Assembly (NCBI RefSeq): GCF_048077055.1
Contig: NZ_CP182236.1
Location: 7,068,001 to 7,132,000 of the forward strand
Length of the DNA stretch: 64,000 nt
Source: Egbenema bharatensis
GTDB lineage: Bacteria > Cyanobacteriota > Cyanobacteriia > Elainellales > Elainellaceae
Direction: 5' to 3'
The position numbers were made by a program, and so were the translations under genes. Of this stretch, positions 37,188 to 44,273 are shown in pieces; the first letter of the stretch is position 1, and each line of letters opens with the position of its first letter. Below the pieces are notes generated by a model. It was not told where the DNA came from and searched no databases. It saw only the letters and a list, made by a program, of their open reading frames with translations.

Positions 37188-37203
37188 TGTATTTTAGAAT
37201 ACA
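37188..37203. promoter_or_regulatory. Inverted repeat in divergent promoter region
   Basis: TGTATT-TTAG-AATACA is a perfect 6+6 palindrome with a 4-nt spacer, between the divergent hydrolase and YIP1 genes and about 100 nt from the YIP1 start. Could be an operator; no regulator known. Confidence 0.35.
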
Positions 37204-37302
37204 GCAGCGATCGAGCGAACCCTGACTCAATCGATCGCTAGTTTTGATTTTCCCCTGTTCAGGTGTCGTTCGCAAATTTCGCAAATAAGGATAATCATTC
37301 CG

Positions 37303-37899
37303 GTGAGTCAGTCAGCGAAAACCGCATCTCAGCGCGGAGTCCGAAAAATTCTTTGGGATGCGTTGACATTAGATGAACACCTCTATGATGATGCTCACGA
37401 ACATCCGCGTTATCGTCGCATTGCCCAGGGGATTGTCCTCATTGCCGCCATTTCCCATGCGATCGGCAGTACTGTAATTTTGTTGGTCTATCGCGCCTCG
37501 ATTCCTGCGTTGCTGCTGGGTTTGGTGATTAATGGACTGAGCGTGTTCGTGGGGTACTACTTCTGGACGTTTACCATCTGGAAAATTGGTCATTGGCTGT
37601 ATCGCCCATCCCAAAACAAAAGGGAAGGTTTCCCCGTTCCAAACTATCAAGATCTGCTCGCTCCCATCGGGTTTGCCCATGCACCGCAGGTCTTTAACTT
37701 TTTGACGGTGATTCCTCTGCTGGGACGACCGATCGAGATTGGTCTGGCCCTCTGGAGTTTGCTGGCGGTGATTGTGGCAGTGCGGTATGCGCTGGAGATT
37801 CGGATGTGGCGATCGATCTTGATCTGCGTCATTGGCTGGCCGATTGTGCAGGTAGCGATCGGAGTGATTCAGATTTTGTTGCAAGAGTTGGCCCGGTAG
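37303..37899 (+). CDS. YIP1 family integral membrane protein
   Basis: 198 residues with about five hydrophobic helices (IVLIAAISHAIGSTVILLVY, ALLLGLVINGLSVFVGYYFW, FLTVIPLLGRPIEIGLALWS, RSILICVIGWPIVQVAIGVI). The layout and a central LLAPIGFAHAPQ segment fit the bacterial YIP1 family. Function unknown. GTG start at 37303; no better ATG is available upstream. Confidence 0.72.
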   Translation: MSQSAKTASQRGVRKILWDALTLDEHLYDDAHEHPRYRRIAQGIVLIAAISHAIGSTVILLVYRASIPALLLGLVINGLSVFVGYYFWTFTIWKIGHWLYRPSQNKREGFPVPNYQDLLAPIGFAHAPQVFNFLTVIPLLGRPIEIGLALWSLLAVIVAVRYALEIRMWRSILICVIGWPIVQVAIGVIQILLQELAR

Positions 37900-38098
37900 G
37901 GAGCTGGATGATGAAACGATGACGTACGATCGCCTCACGTTAGAGCAACTGCTTCAAAAGACGTAAAGGTTTGAGTGCCGTAAATACTCATGTGTGATAA
38001 TTCTAGACAGTCTCAACCGCGATCCGAAGACCTCGGAGGGGTTTTGGATTCAAAAACTAGTTTAATCACTATAGACAAGTACCCAAGGGGGGCGTGTA

Positions 38099-39013
38099 AT
38101 GCACAACTTTTTGCCGATCGCATACTTTCAAAATCAATTTGTTCCCTTCGAAAACGCTACGGTTTCGATCGCTACCCACGCCTTACACTATGGCACTGGA
38201 GCATTTGGAGGATTGCGCGGCATTCCTGATCCCCAAAATCCAAATCAAGCTCTGCTGTTTCGCCTCGATCGCCACTGCAAACGGTTAAGTAACAGTGCGC
38301 GCTTCTTGCACTTTGACCTACCCGCCGACAAAATTCAAAGTGTCATTGTCGATTTTGTCCGGAAAAACCAGCCCAAGTCTTCTTTCTATATCCGCCCCTT
38401 CGTCTATACCTCCGATCTGGGCATTGCGCCTCGCCTCCACAAAATTGAAAAGGACTTTTTTGTCTATGGTTTAGAACTGGGGGATTACCTATCGCCAGAG
38501 GGTGTATCCTGTCGCATTAGCTCCTGGTATCGGCAGGAAGACCGCAGCCTCCCCCTGCGTGGCAAAATCAGTGGAGCCTACATCACCTCATCTCTGGCAA
38601 AAACGGAGGCAGTGGAGTCCGGGTTCGATGAAGCCATTTTGATGAATGCTCACGGTAAAGTCAGCGAAGCCTCTGGGATGAATATCTTCATCGTGCGGCA
38701 GGGGCAATTGATTACACCAGGATACGAGCAAGACATTTTGGAAGGCATCACCAGAGATAGTGTGCTGACGATCGCCAGAGACCTGGGCATTCCAGTCGTG
38801 GAGCGATCGATCGACAAATCCGAGCTTTTCATTGCCGATGAAGTTTTCCTCAGTGGCACAGCAGCTAAAGTGACTCCGGTGCGCCGCATTGAAAACTACG
38901 AACTGTCTAACGTCCGTCCCATTACTGAAAAACTGCGTGACAAACTCACAGCCATCACCGAAAACCGCGACTCTGCCTACAAGGATTGGGTTTATGTGAT
39001 TCCTCTGGATTAG
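38099..39013 (+). CDS. ilvE: Branched-chain amino acid aminotransferase
   Basis: 304 residues, full length, PLP fold type IV. Lys156 in RGKISGAYITSS is the expected Schiff-base lysine; FDEAILMNAHGKVSEASGMN and ADEVFLSGTAAKVTPV are class signatures. It transfers amino groups between Leu/Ile/Val and 2-oxoglutarate, the last step in their synthesis. The 199-nt leader after the YIP1 gene contains TCCGA-agacc-TCGGA but no attenuator I can support. Confidence 0.94.
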   Translation: MHNFLPIAYFQNQFVPFENATVSIATHALHYGTGAFGGLRGIPDPQNPNQALLFRLDRHCKRLSNSARFLHFDLPADKIQSVIVDFVRKNQPKSSFYIRPFVYTSDLGIAPRLHKIEKDFFVYGLELGDYLSPEGVSCRISSWYRQEDRSLPLRGKISGAYITSSLAKTEAVESGFDEAILMNAHGKVSEASGMNIFIVRQGQLITPGYEQDILEGITRDSVLTIARDLGIPVVERSIDKSELFIADEVFLSGTAAKVTPVRRIENYELSNVRPITEKLRDKLTAITENRDSAYKDWVYVIPLD

Positions 39014-39125
39014 CGATCGCTCTACTGTTGGACTGATACAGTTCCCATTCTGAAGGGTTTTCTGCAACGCTGAAGCGATTTTGCGTTCAAAATTAAGTGA
39101 GTCGATCTGTGAGAGTCAGGGGAGC

Positions 39126-39470
39126 ATGGGGGATAGTCTCATTCAACAGAAAACCTTTGAGTTTGCCCTCAAAATTGTGCGACTATATCGCAAACTTCAA
39201 GCTCGTCAGGAGTTTGTACTATCCCCTCAGCTTTTACGCAGTGGCACGAATGTGGGCGTGAAGATTGAACAGGCGATGGCAGAATGCGATCGTCGATCGT
39301 TTTTAGATAAACTTGCTGCGGCTTCCAGTGAGGCGCGGGAAACTCGTTACTGGCTCCGATTACTGCAAGAGTCCCATCTGACTGATATTGACCTGACTTC
39401 AGAACTGAATCAAATCAATGAAATTATTGATCTGATTACCAGCTTGGCTGCCGCAGATTGGCATCAATAA
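39126..39470 (+). CDS. Four helix bundle protein (S23 / rRNA intervening-sequence family)
   Basis: 114 residues from the ATG at 39126 (GGAGC just upstream). All-helical, with LIQQKTFEFALKIVRLYRKL, LSPQLLRSGTNVGVKIEQAM and ARETRYWLRLLQES typical of the S23 family originally found in 23S rRNA intervening sequences and later seen as free-standing genes. Role unknown. No rRNA gene is near. Confidence 0.85.
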   Translation: MGDSLIQQKTFEFALKIVRLYRKLQARQEFVLSPQLLRSGTNVGVKIEQAMAECDRRSFLDKLAAASSEARETRYWLRLLQESHLTDIDLTSELNQINEIIDLITSLAAADWHQ

Positions 39471-39625
39471 TGCGGCTCTTTCCCAGGTTCCCCATCGAAA
39501 TGGCGCATTCGATACTTCATTTTTCTGGTAAAGCCATTAAGCTATGCATACAATTTCCCAAATATCCTAAAACCCTGACATAGAATTGGAATATACGGGA
39601 GCCGCAACACGCTAGAGGTGATGAA

Positions 39626-39826
39626 ATGCTAGTCATCATGACGGAAAATCAGGTCTTTCCTCCTCAGCAAGTGTGTCAAACGTGCCTCATGGCCGATCAA
39701 AGTGGTCAACCTCGCTGGTATCAAGGGAAACTGCGCTGTGGTCGTGCTTTAAGCAAACTTGCTGAAGACTTACCCGATCAGTATGAGTGTCAGATGGGAT
39801 TTCGGATCGCTAATATCGACGGGTAG
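39626..39826 (+). CDS. Small conserved cyanobacterial protein
   Basis: 66 residues. Four cysteines (VCQTCLM, RCGRAL, YECQMG) could bind a metal. The sequence resembles short conserved cyanobacterial hypotheticals with the same cysteine spacing. ATG at 39638 is an alternative start. Function unknown. Confidence 0.6.
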   Translation: MLVIMTENQVFPPQQVCQTCLMADQSGQPRWYQGKLRCGRALSKLAEDLPDQYECQMGFRIANIDG

Positions 39827-39850
39827 GGGTTGTAGAACATTAGAAGATCT

Positions 39851-39926
39851 GACTTGATCACCTGTGTCACTCTGCTTTGTTGACTGGGCGGGCAGGATGC
39901 CCACCCCACAAGAGTTTGGTTAATCC
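39851..39926 (+). repeat. Dispersed repeat family 1, copy E
   Basis: GATCACCTG, then CTTTGTTGACTGGGCGGGCA and GGATGCCCACCCCACAAGAG. The left arm is kept, the right arm (GTTTGGTTAAT) is diverged. Lies between the convergent 66-residue gene and lepB. Confidence 0.8.
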
Positions 39927-39938
39927 CAGGCATTTTCC

Positions 39939-40586
39939 TTAGCGGCTGCTTGCTTCGAGTTTGATGCGTCCCAGTCGATCGATCGGAAAGAAGCGAAACA
40001 CAGCTCGACCAATAATATTCTGCTTGGGCAAGAATCCCCAGATGTGGGAGTCATTACTGTTGTTGCGGTTGTCTCCCATTACGAAGACTTGATTTTGGGG
40101 CACTTGAACCGGGGGCATTTCGTAATCTGGCGCTTCGGCAATGTACGGTTCTGTCAAGGGTTGACCATTGACGTACACCCGTCCCTCCTGCACCTGCACC
40201 ACATCTCCCGGCGTACCAATCACTCGTTTAATAAATGCCTTGTCTGGAGCGTAGCCATATTCCAGTAACTGGGCTGGTGGCATAAACACCACAATATCGC
40301 CTGTGTTAGGTGGATGCAGATAGTAGCTGACTTTTTCCACGACTAAGCGATCGCCAATTTCCAGGGTCGGAACCATTGAGTCGGAGGGAATGTAGCGCGG
40401 TTCTGCAACAAACAGGCGGATGACTAGAGCCAGGATAAGGGCGATCGCCAAAATCTGAGCATTTTCCCGCTGGGATTTCGGCAGTCGTGACCACCAGTTT
40501 CCCGTTGCGGTGGGTTGAGTGGCAGGGGTAGAGGGATTTGAGTCTGATCGATCGGATGGGTTGAGATCCTGGGGTTCAGAAGCCAT
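39939..40586 (-). CDS. lepB: Signal peptidase I
   Basis: 215 residues from the ATG at 40586. One membrane helix (ILAIALILALVIRLFVA, about 45-61) precedes the catalytic domain. Ser70 in PSDSMVPTL and Lys120 in FIKRVIGTPGD form the Ser/Lys dyad; NRNNSNDSHIWG is box E. It cleaves signal peptides of exported proteins on the outer face of the cytoplasmic or thylakoid membrane. Confidence 0.95.
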   Translation of the reverse strand: MASEPQDLNPSDRSDSNPSTPATQPTATGNWWSRLPKSQRENAQILAIALILALVIRLFVAEPRYIPSDSMVPTLEIGDRLVVEKVSYYLHPPNTGDIVVFMPPAQLLEYGYAPDKAFIKRVIGTPGDVVQVQEGRVYVNGQPLTEPYIAEAPDYEMPPVQVPQNQVFVMGDNRNNSNDSHIWGFLPKQNIIGRAVFRFFPIDRLGRIKLEASSR

Positions 40587-40981
40587 ATATGCAGTCGATG
40601 TACTTATAATCAATGCGGAGCTTGCGCCAGTGCTTATCTTCCCATGAGATGGGGGGTGGCGATCGGTTTCAGTTTGTCTGAAGCCTAACTGGGTAGAGGC
40701 AGGTTGGACAGATTACATTAAAACCGTTAAACCCAATGTCGAAAACGGGTGTATCCCACTTTTGTAGAAGAGTGAAGATTAATCCACCCCTGCCCCTCCC
40801 AAGAGGGGATTTAATGGACATTCTCCTGGTGAGCAGGGATTCTCCAGGGTTTCCCCTCCTGGGAGGAGTTAGGGGCGGGTTCCAATTCTAATTCCACCAG
40901 ACCTTTGTGGATCCGATCGCCTTGGCAGGAAAGGGATTTAGGGAAGGCTGCAAAACTGGAATGCTCTCGTCGAAAACTGGG
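40587..40981. repeat. Intergenic region with dispersed repeat family 2, copy 2
   Basis: The repeat occupies about 40781-40884: ACCCCTGCCCCTCCCAAGAG and CTCCTGGGAGGAGTTAGGGG form long complementary ends around GGATTTAATGGACA and CCAGGGTTTCCCC, as in the copy at 15066. The rest of this 395-bp gap (upstream of lepB) shows nothing I can identify. Confidence 0.65.
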
Positions 40982-41206
40982 CTAATCAAACTTCTCTTTA
41001 GACAAGTTTTCTATTTTAATCTCCTGTAAGCGACCTCTGACTGCTATATCCTCAATATGAGATAGTAGCCGATTACAATGTTGCTCAAGCTCATGTAAAG
41101 CAGAGAAGAGATTTTGCAGATTTGTTTCTACAACCTCAATGCGTGTGGCTAAGGGCTGCCTCTTCTCAATAATGCGTGTAATCTGAGCCGTTCTGTCGCC
41201 TATCAT
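40982..41206 (-). CDS. Short helical protein, probable remnant
   Basis: 75 residues from the ATG at 41206 (AAAGG upstream). Predicted helical and coiled-coil (IIEKRQPLATRIEVVETN, LSALHELEQHCNRLLSHIED). It looks like the N-terminus of a longer protein such as a dynamin-like GTPase partner, but I cannot name the family. It ends abruptly at TAG. Its ATG overlaps a TGA (ATGA) closing an upstream fragment. Confidence 0.4.
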   Translation of the reverse strand: MIGDRTAQITRIIEKRQPLATRIEVVETNLQNLFSALHELEQHCNRLLSHIEDIAVRGRLQEIKIENLSKEKFD

Positions 41207-41340
41207 GCTAAACACCTTTGTAATAAAAGCACAGGGAAATCAAGATTCTTCCTTCCCTGTATAGCAATTCGTTCTCGAAGCCGCTTTTGTGGTTCACCAA
41301 GACTTCGTATTCCAACTTTCTTGGCTGTAGTCTCTGGCTA
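41203..41340 (-). pseudogene. Coding-like fragment coupled to the 75-residue gene
   Basis: A start-less frame reads TAKKVGIRSLGEPQKRLRE, IQGRKNLDFPVLLLQRCLA and ends at a TGA overlapping the next ATG. The ATGA overlap is typical of operons, which suggests the 3' end of a lost gene. Family unknown. Confidence 0.35.
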
Positions 41341-41378
41341 GGGTTCCCAAAAATGAAGGCACATCGTAAGGGGAGGGG

Positions 41379-42011
41379 ATGATGGTACAAACAATTCCAG
41401 CAAAGGACATTAACCTGCTACAGCTTCAAGAGCAGTTTGGTTTACAGCGATCGGATGATCCGCAGTTTTTTGGGGAGTGGCAGGGCACACTGCCGGAACT
41501 GAGCGCAGCAGAGAAAACCAGTTTGGATGAGGTGAAGCGGGACTATTTGCATCTCTCCCAGTATGAGATCTTGGAACCTGTGGTCAAGCTGGTGGTATTG
41601 TCTCCCCTGTTGAAGTTAGCGGGCTTCTACCGTCCTCCTTTCTACATCGCAGCCGAACGGACGATCGAGATTACTTCCCTGGATCAAGAAACTCTGGTGC
41701 GGGGTCAGATTGATGTGCTGGTGTTTCAACCCCGGTTTTGGGTAGTCACGATCGAAGCGAAACGATCGCACTATTCCCTGGAAGTGGGAATTCCCCAGGT
41801 GTTGGCCTATATGCTGGGACAGCGGGACAGAACTCAGCCTGTGTTTGGACTGGTTACCAATGGGCGAGAGTTTCAGTTTCCCAAGCTGGTTCAGCAAGGG
41901 ACACCCCAATATGCCCTGTCCTATACCCTGTCTTTGAATCGGGGGGATGATCTGTACCGAGTGGTACAGGTGTTGAAGCAGTTGGGGCAGATTGTCAGCC
42001 AGGAAGGGTGA
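41379..42011 (+). CDS. Type I restriction enzyme R protein N-terminal (HSDR_N)-like nuclease
   Basis: 210 residues, a stand-alone PD-(D/E)XK domain. GQIDVLVFQPRFWVVTIEAK carries Asp and the E-x-K triad, and the preceding LEPVVKLVVLSPLLKLAGFY is the usual helical lead-in. The helicase domain and HsdM/HsdS partners of real type I systems are absent here. Such single-domain proteins are common in cyanobacteria and of unknown role. Confidence 0.8.
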   Translation: MMVQTIPAKDINLLQLQEQFGLQRSDDPQFFGEWQGTLPELSAAEKTSLDEVKRDYLHLSQYEILEPVVKLVVLSPLLKLAGFYRPPFYIAAERTIEITSLDQETLVRGQIDVLVFQPRFWVVTIEAKRSHYSLEVGIPQVLAYMLGQRDRTQPVFGLVTNGREFQFPKLVQQGTPQYALSYTLSLNRGDDLYRVVQVLKQLGQIVSQEG

Positions 42012-42100
42012 GCAATAAATAGCTTTATCCAACCTGGAAACCTGGTACACCATCAAACGATCGGACAGCCATTGCGAATTGTTCCAGGCTGAAAACAAAA

Positions 42101-42892
42101 TTATGCCCCTAATCGAGTGATAGACTGCCCAACTCGGGGTCTACCAAAGCGTTCCCAGGCACTTCCACCCCGCAAAAATAGCTCAATCCAGCGTCGAGAC
42201 TGCCCATCTGGCATCGTCCAGCCTGAGCTGCCCGGTGAAAAAGCCAGCGTTCCCTCCGGCACCCGGAAACTCCCATCGGAATAGACGGCATCACTGACCA
42301 CATCACCCACTCGGATCACGATCTTTGCCTCAGGTTCCAGGGTGATGGAATCGGCCGGAATAGTGGTTTTAATGTTGCCGTAACCATCAACCCAGGCAAT
42401 CCGATTCAAGGGCATTTCTGGGAGCAGGCTCACATCCAGGGCATCACCCAGCAGGCTATAGTCATCTTGAGCGATCGCCGCAGCCGCAGGCGGAAACACA
42501 TCCCGCGATCGAAACTGGGAGCCGCCCCTGGACACATTGACGGAGTGGATGGCCTTCGCCTGATCTTTAATGAACGACAGCGTGTAGCCCGCATTGACAC
42601 CCACGACTTTCACCCCATTCGGCAACAGCGCGTAGGTTAGCCCTTCCCCTTCATTATCCTGGCGCGCATCAGGGTCATCCTGGCGAGGAGCGCAGTTGTG
42701 ATAAATCAGTCGATCGGCTGCACCGGGATTTAACCCCAACTGAGCAATCCAAAATCCTGTGGCGATCGTGCTGAAGGGGGGGACAGATAACTCATGAATC
42801 TGTGCCTGAGGTAAAGCCATTTGTAGCCGTTGTTTGACTTCCGCAAAGGCTGGATCGCCAACGCCGTAATCGGCAATGAGGGAGATGAACAT
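42101..42892 (-). CDS. SAM hydrolase/hydroxide adenosyltransferase (chlorinase/fluorinase family) protein
   Basis: 263 residues. The N-terminal LIADYGVGDPA corresponds to the TDFG SAM-binding motif; PNGVKVVGVNAGYTLSFI, RGGSQFRSRDVFPPAAAAIA and WVDGYGNIKTTI are family signatures. Members hydrolyse SAM to adenosine and methionine, or rarely halogenate it; the fluorinase-specific loops are not discernible. Asp in the first motif is followed by Y, not F, a mild deviation. Convergent with the HSDR_N gene. Confidence 0.85.
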   Translation of the reverse strand: MFISLIADYGVGDPAFAEVKQRLQMALPQAQIHELSVPPFSTIATGFWIAQLGLNPGAADRLIYHNCAPRQDDPDARQDNEGEGLTYALLPNGVKVVGVNAGYTLSFIKDQAKAIHSVNVSRGGSQFRSRDVFPPAAAAIAQDDYSLLGDALDVSLLPEMPLNRIAWVDGYGNIKTTIPADSITLEPEAKIVIRVGDVVSDAVYSDGSFRVPEGTLAFSPGSSGWTMPDGQSRRWIELFLRGGSAWERFGRPRVGQSITRLGA

Positions 42893-42896
42893 AGGA

Positions 42897-42946
42897 AGTG
42901 AGGAGTGAGGAGTGAGGAGTGAGGAGTGGGGAGTGGGGAGGGAGCA
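42897..42946 (+). repeat. Heptanucleotide tandem repeat (GGAGTGA)n
   Basis: About five copies of GGAGTGA followed by two GGAGTGG variants, immediately upstream (in coding sense) of the SAM hydrolase start. Another member of the short tandem heptamer class. The following 42974-42993 hairpin (GCAGGCATCTTGCCTGC) belongs to the small hairpin repeats. Confidence 0.88.
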
Positions 42947-43134
42947 TCCATTGATGGAAATTGAGCGATTTCTGTAGCGCAGGCATCTTGCCTGCCAGTC
43001 GGCTAGGCGTGATACAAACGCGAAATTGGGTACCCCCTATTAGCTGATAGCGTAGCGTATCTTCTATCGTATCTTCTGCGATCGAACCGCCAGCCCGATC
43101 GAATAGCCAGCCCGATCGATCAGCCAGCCATTCA

Positions 43135-43569
43135 TTAACCCGCGATCGATCGCAAAATCCAGCCGATGATCACCCCAATGCCTCCGAAACGAACGGCTTG
43201 CCAGAACACTTCTTTTAGCCCGCTCCAGGAGAACAGCTTGCTTTCCAGGGAAACTTCCAGATCTTCAAGCTGTTGCCGAATTTGCTTGAGTTCTGCCTTT
43301 AGCTCCGCCTGATGGGAGTTAGAACGGGGATGTTGGAGCTGTCGTTCCACCTGTTCCTTGCGCTGCTGAAGTTCCTGCTGACGAGTTTGATCCGTCTGCA
43401 CCTGAGCATAGCGGGCTTTGAGGAGGAGGAGGGATTGCTCAACCTCGCGCAGTTGTTGTTCAAGATCGATCGCCGCTTCTGCCGCTTCGGGATGATCGGG
43501 AGGATGATCGGGGGGATGGGCAGGCGATGGGGCAGGCGATCGATTGGGGGGATCGGGCGGAGAAGTCAT
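43135..43569 (-). CDS. Coiled-coil protein with C-terminal membrane helix
   Basis: 144 residues from the ATG at 43569. A Pro-rich start (SPPDPPNRSPAPSPAHPP) leads to a long Gln/Glu-rich coiled coil (QQLREVEQSLLLLKARYAQ, ELKQIRQQLEDLEVSLESK) and a hydrophobic tail (FGGIGVIIGWILRSIAG). Unknown function. The upstream DNA 43085-43130 has tandem CCAGCCCGATCG units. Confidence 0.65.
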   Translation of the reverse strand: MTSPPDPPNRSPAPSPAHPPDHPPDHPEAAEAAIDLEQQLREVEQSLLLLKARYAQVQTDQTRQQELQQRKEQVERQLQHPRSNSHQAELKAELKQIRQQLEDLEVSLESKLFSWSGLKEVFWQAVRFGGIGVIIGWILRSIAG

Positions 43570-43732
43570 GGGAATGGGAACCAAGATGATGAAGAAATTC
43601 TGATCTTAATGATGCTGAAAAACCTTTCCTGGGAGAGACGTAGTAGAGTTTAAGAAGCATAGCATCACCTTATAAGTTCCTTTGCACCGCTCCTAGCCAA
43701 TTCTCATCACCCCGTCTACCTTAGTCGCTAAC

Positions 43733-44038
43733 ATGATGCAGAATACCCCCACAGCACCCCAAACTGATCAATCCGCACCGCTAACTCCCGCTGAATTAGC
43801 TCAAGCCCTGGTAGAACAACTGGCCATTTCTCCCAATGATTGGCATCGATTAAAGTCGAATCGGAAAGCCCGCGCCGCAGAACAGGCCGCAGTCGCCCTG
43901 GTGTACTTGCTCAACGATCAACCGGAGGAAGCCCTCCTCCGATTGCAACAGGCTTCAGGCTGGCTCGATCGCTCGATCGTTGCTCCGCCCTGCCCAACCC
44001 ACGGTCATGCTCGTTCGGATAGAGCCAACCCGGAATAA
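43733..44038 (+). CDS. DUF6439 family protein
   Basis: 101 residues. AQALVEQLAISPNDWHRLKS, RAAEQAAVALVYLL and the C-terminal GWLDRSIVAPPCPTHGH are hallmarks of this small cyanobacterial family. Function unknown. Divergent from the coiled-coil gene. Confidence 0.82.
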   Translation: MMQNTPTAPQTDQSAPLTPAELAQALVEQLAISPNDWHRLKSNRKARAAEQAAVALVYLLNDQPEEALLRLQQASGWLDRSIVAPPCPTHGHARSDRANPE

Positions 44039-44075
44039 CCGCATTTACCCTACCCGCACGGATTGCCCGTACCGA

Positions 44076-44105
44076 TTGCTGGAACTTAAATTGCTGGAAC
44101 TTAAG
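44076..44105 (+). repeat. Tandem 15-bp duplication
   Basis: TTGCTGGAACTTAAA followed by TTGCTGGAACTTAAG in the gap after the DUF6439 gene. The rest of this 44039-44273 gap shows no other feature. Confidence 0.85.
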
Positions 44106-44273
44106 TAGATCCAGGCGGTTCATAATGTTTTGAGGATTTTTGGCAAGGGTGCGATGAAGTTTTCGTGAAGTTGCCTGTAACTTGGTCGATTCTTAAACTC
44201 AGCATCCATAATCAATGACTGTTGGGGATTGCTGTCAGCATCTCTACTGATCTATGGAGTACGGGTCGGAAGA

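Noticed and set aside
37990..38229. 79-codon + strand frame upstream of and overlapping ilvE
   Set aside because: It overlaps the start of ilvE in a different frame and has no protein-like features or start signal.
35361..42011. A complete, active defence system
   Set aside because: Only fragments (methyltransferase tail, truncated TA) and an isolated HSDR_N domain are present, with no complete set of partners.
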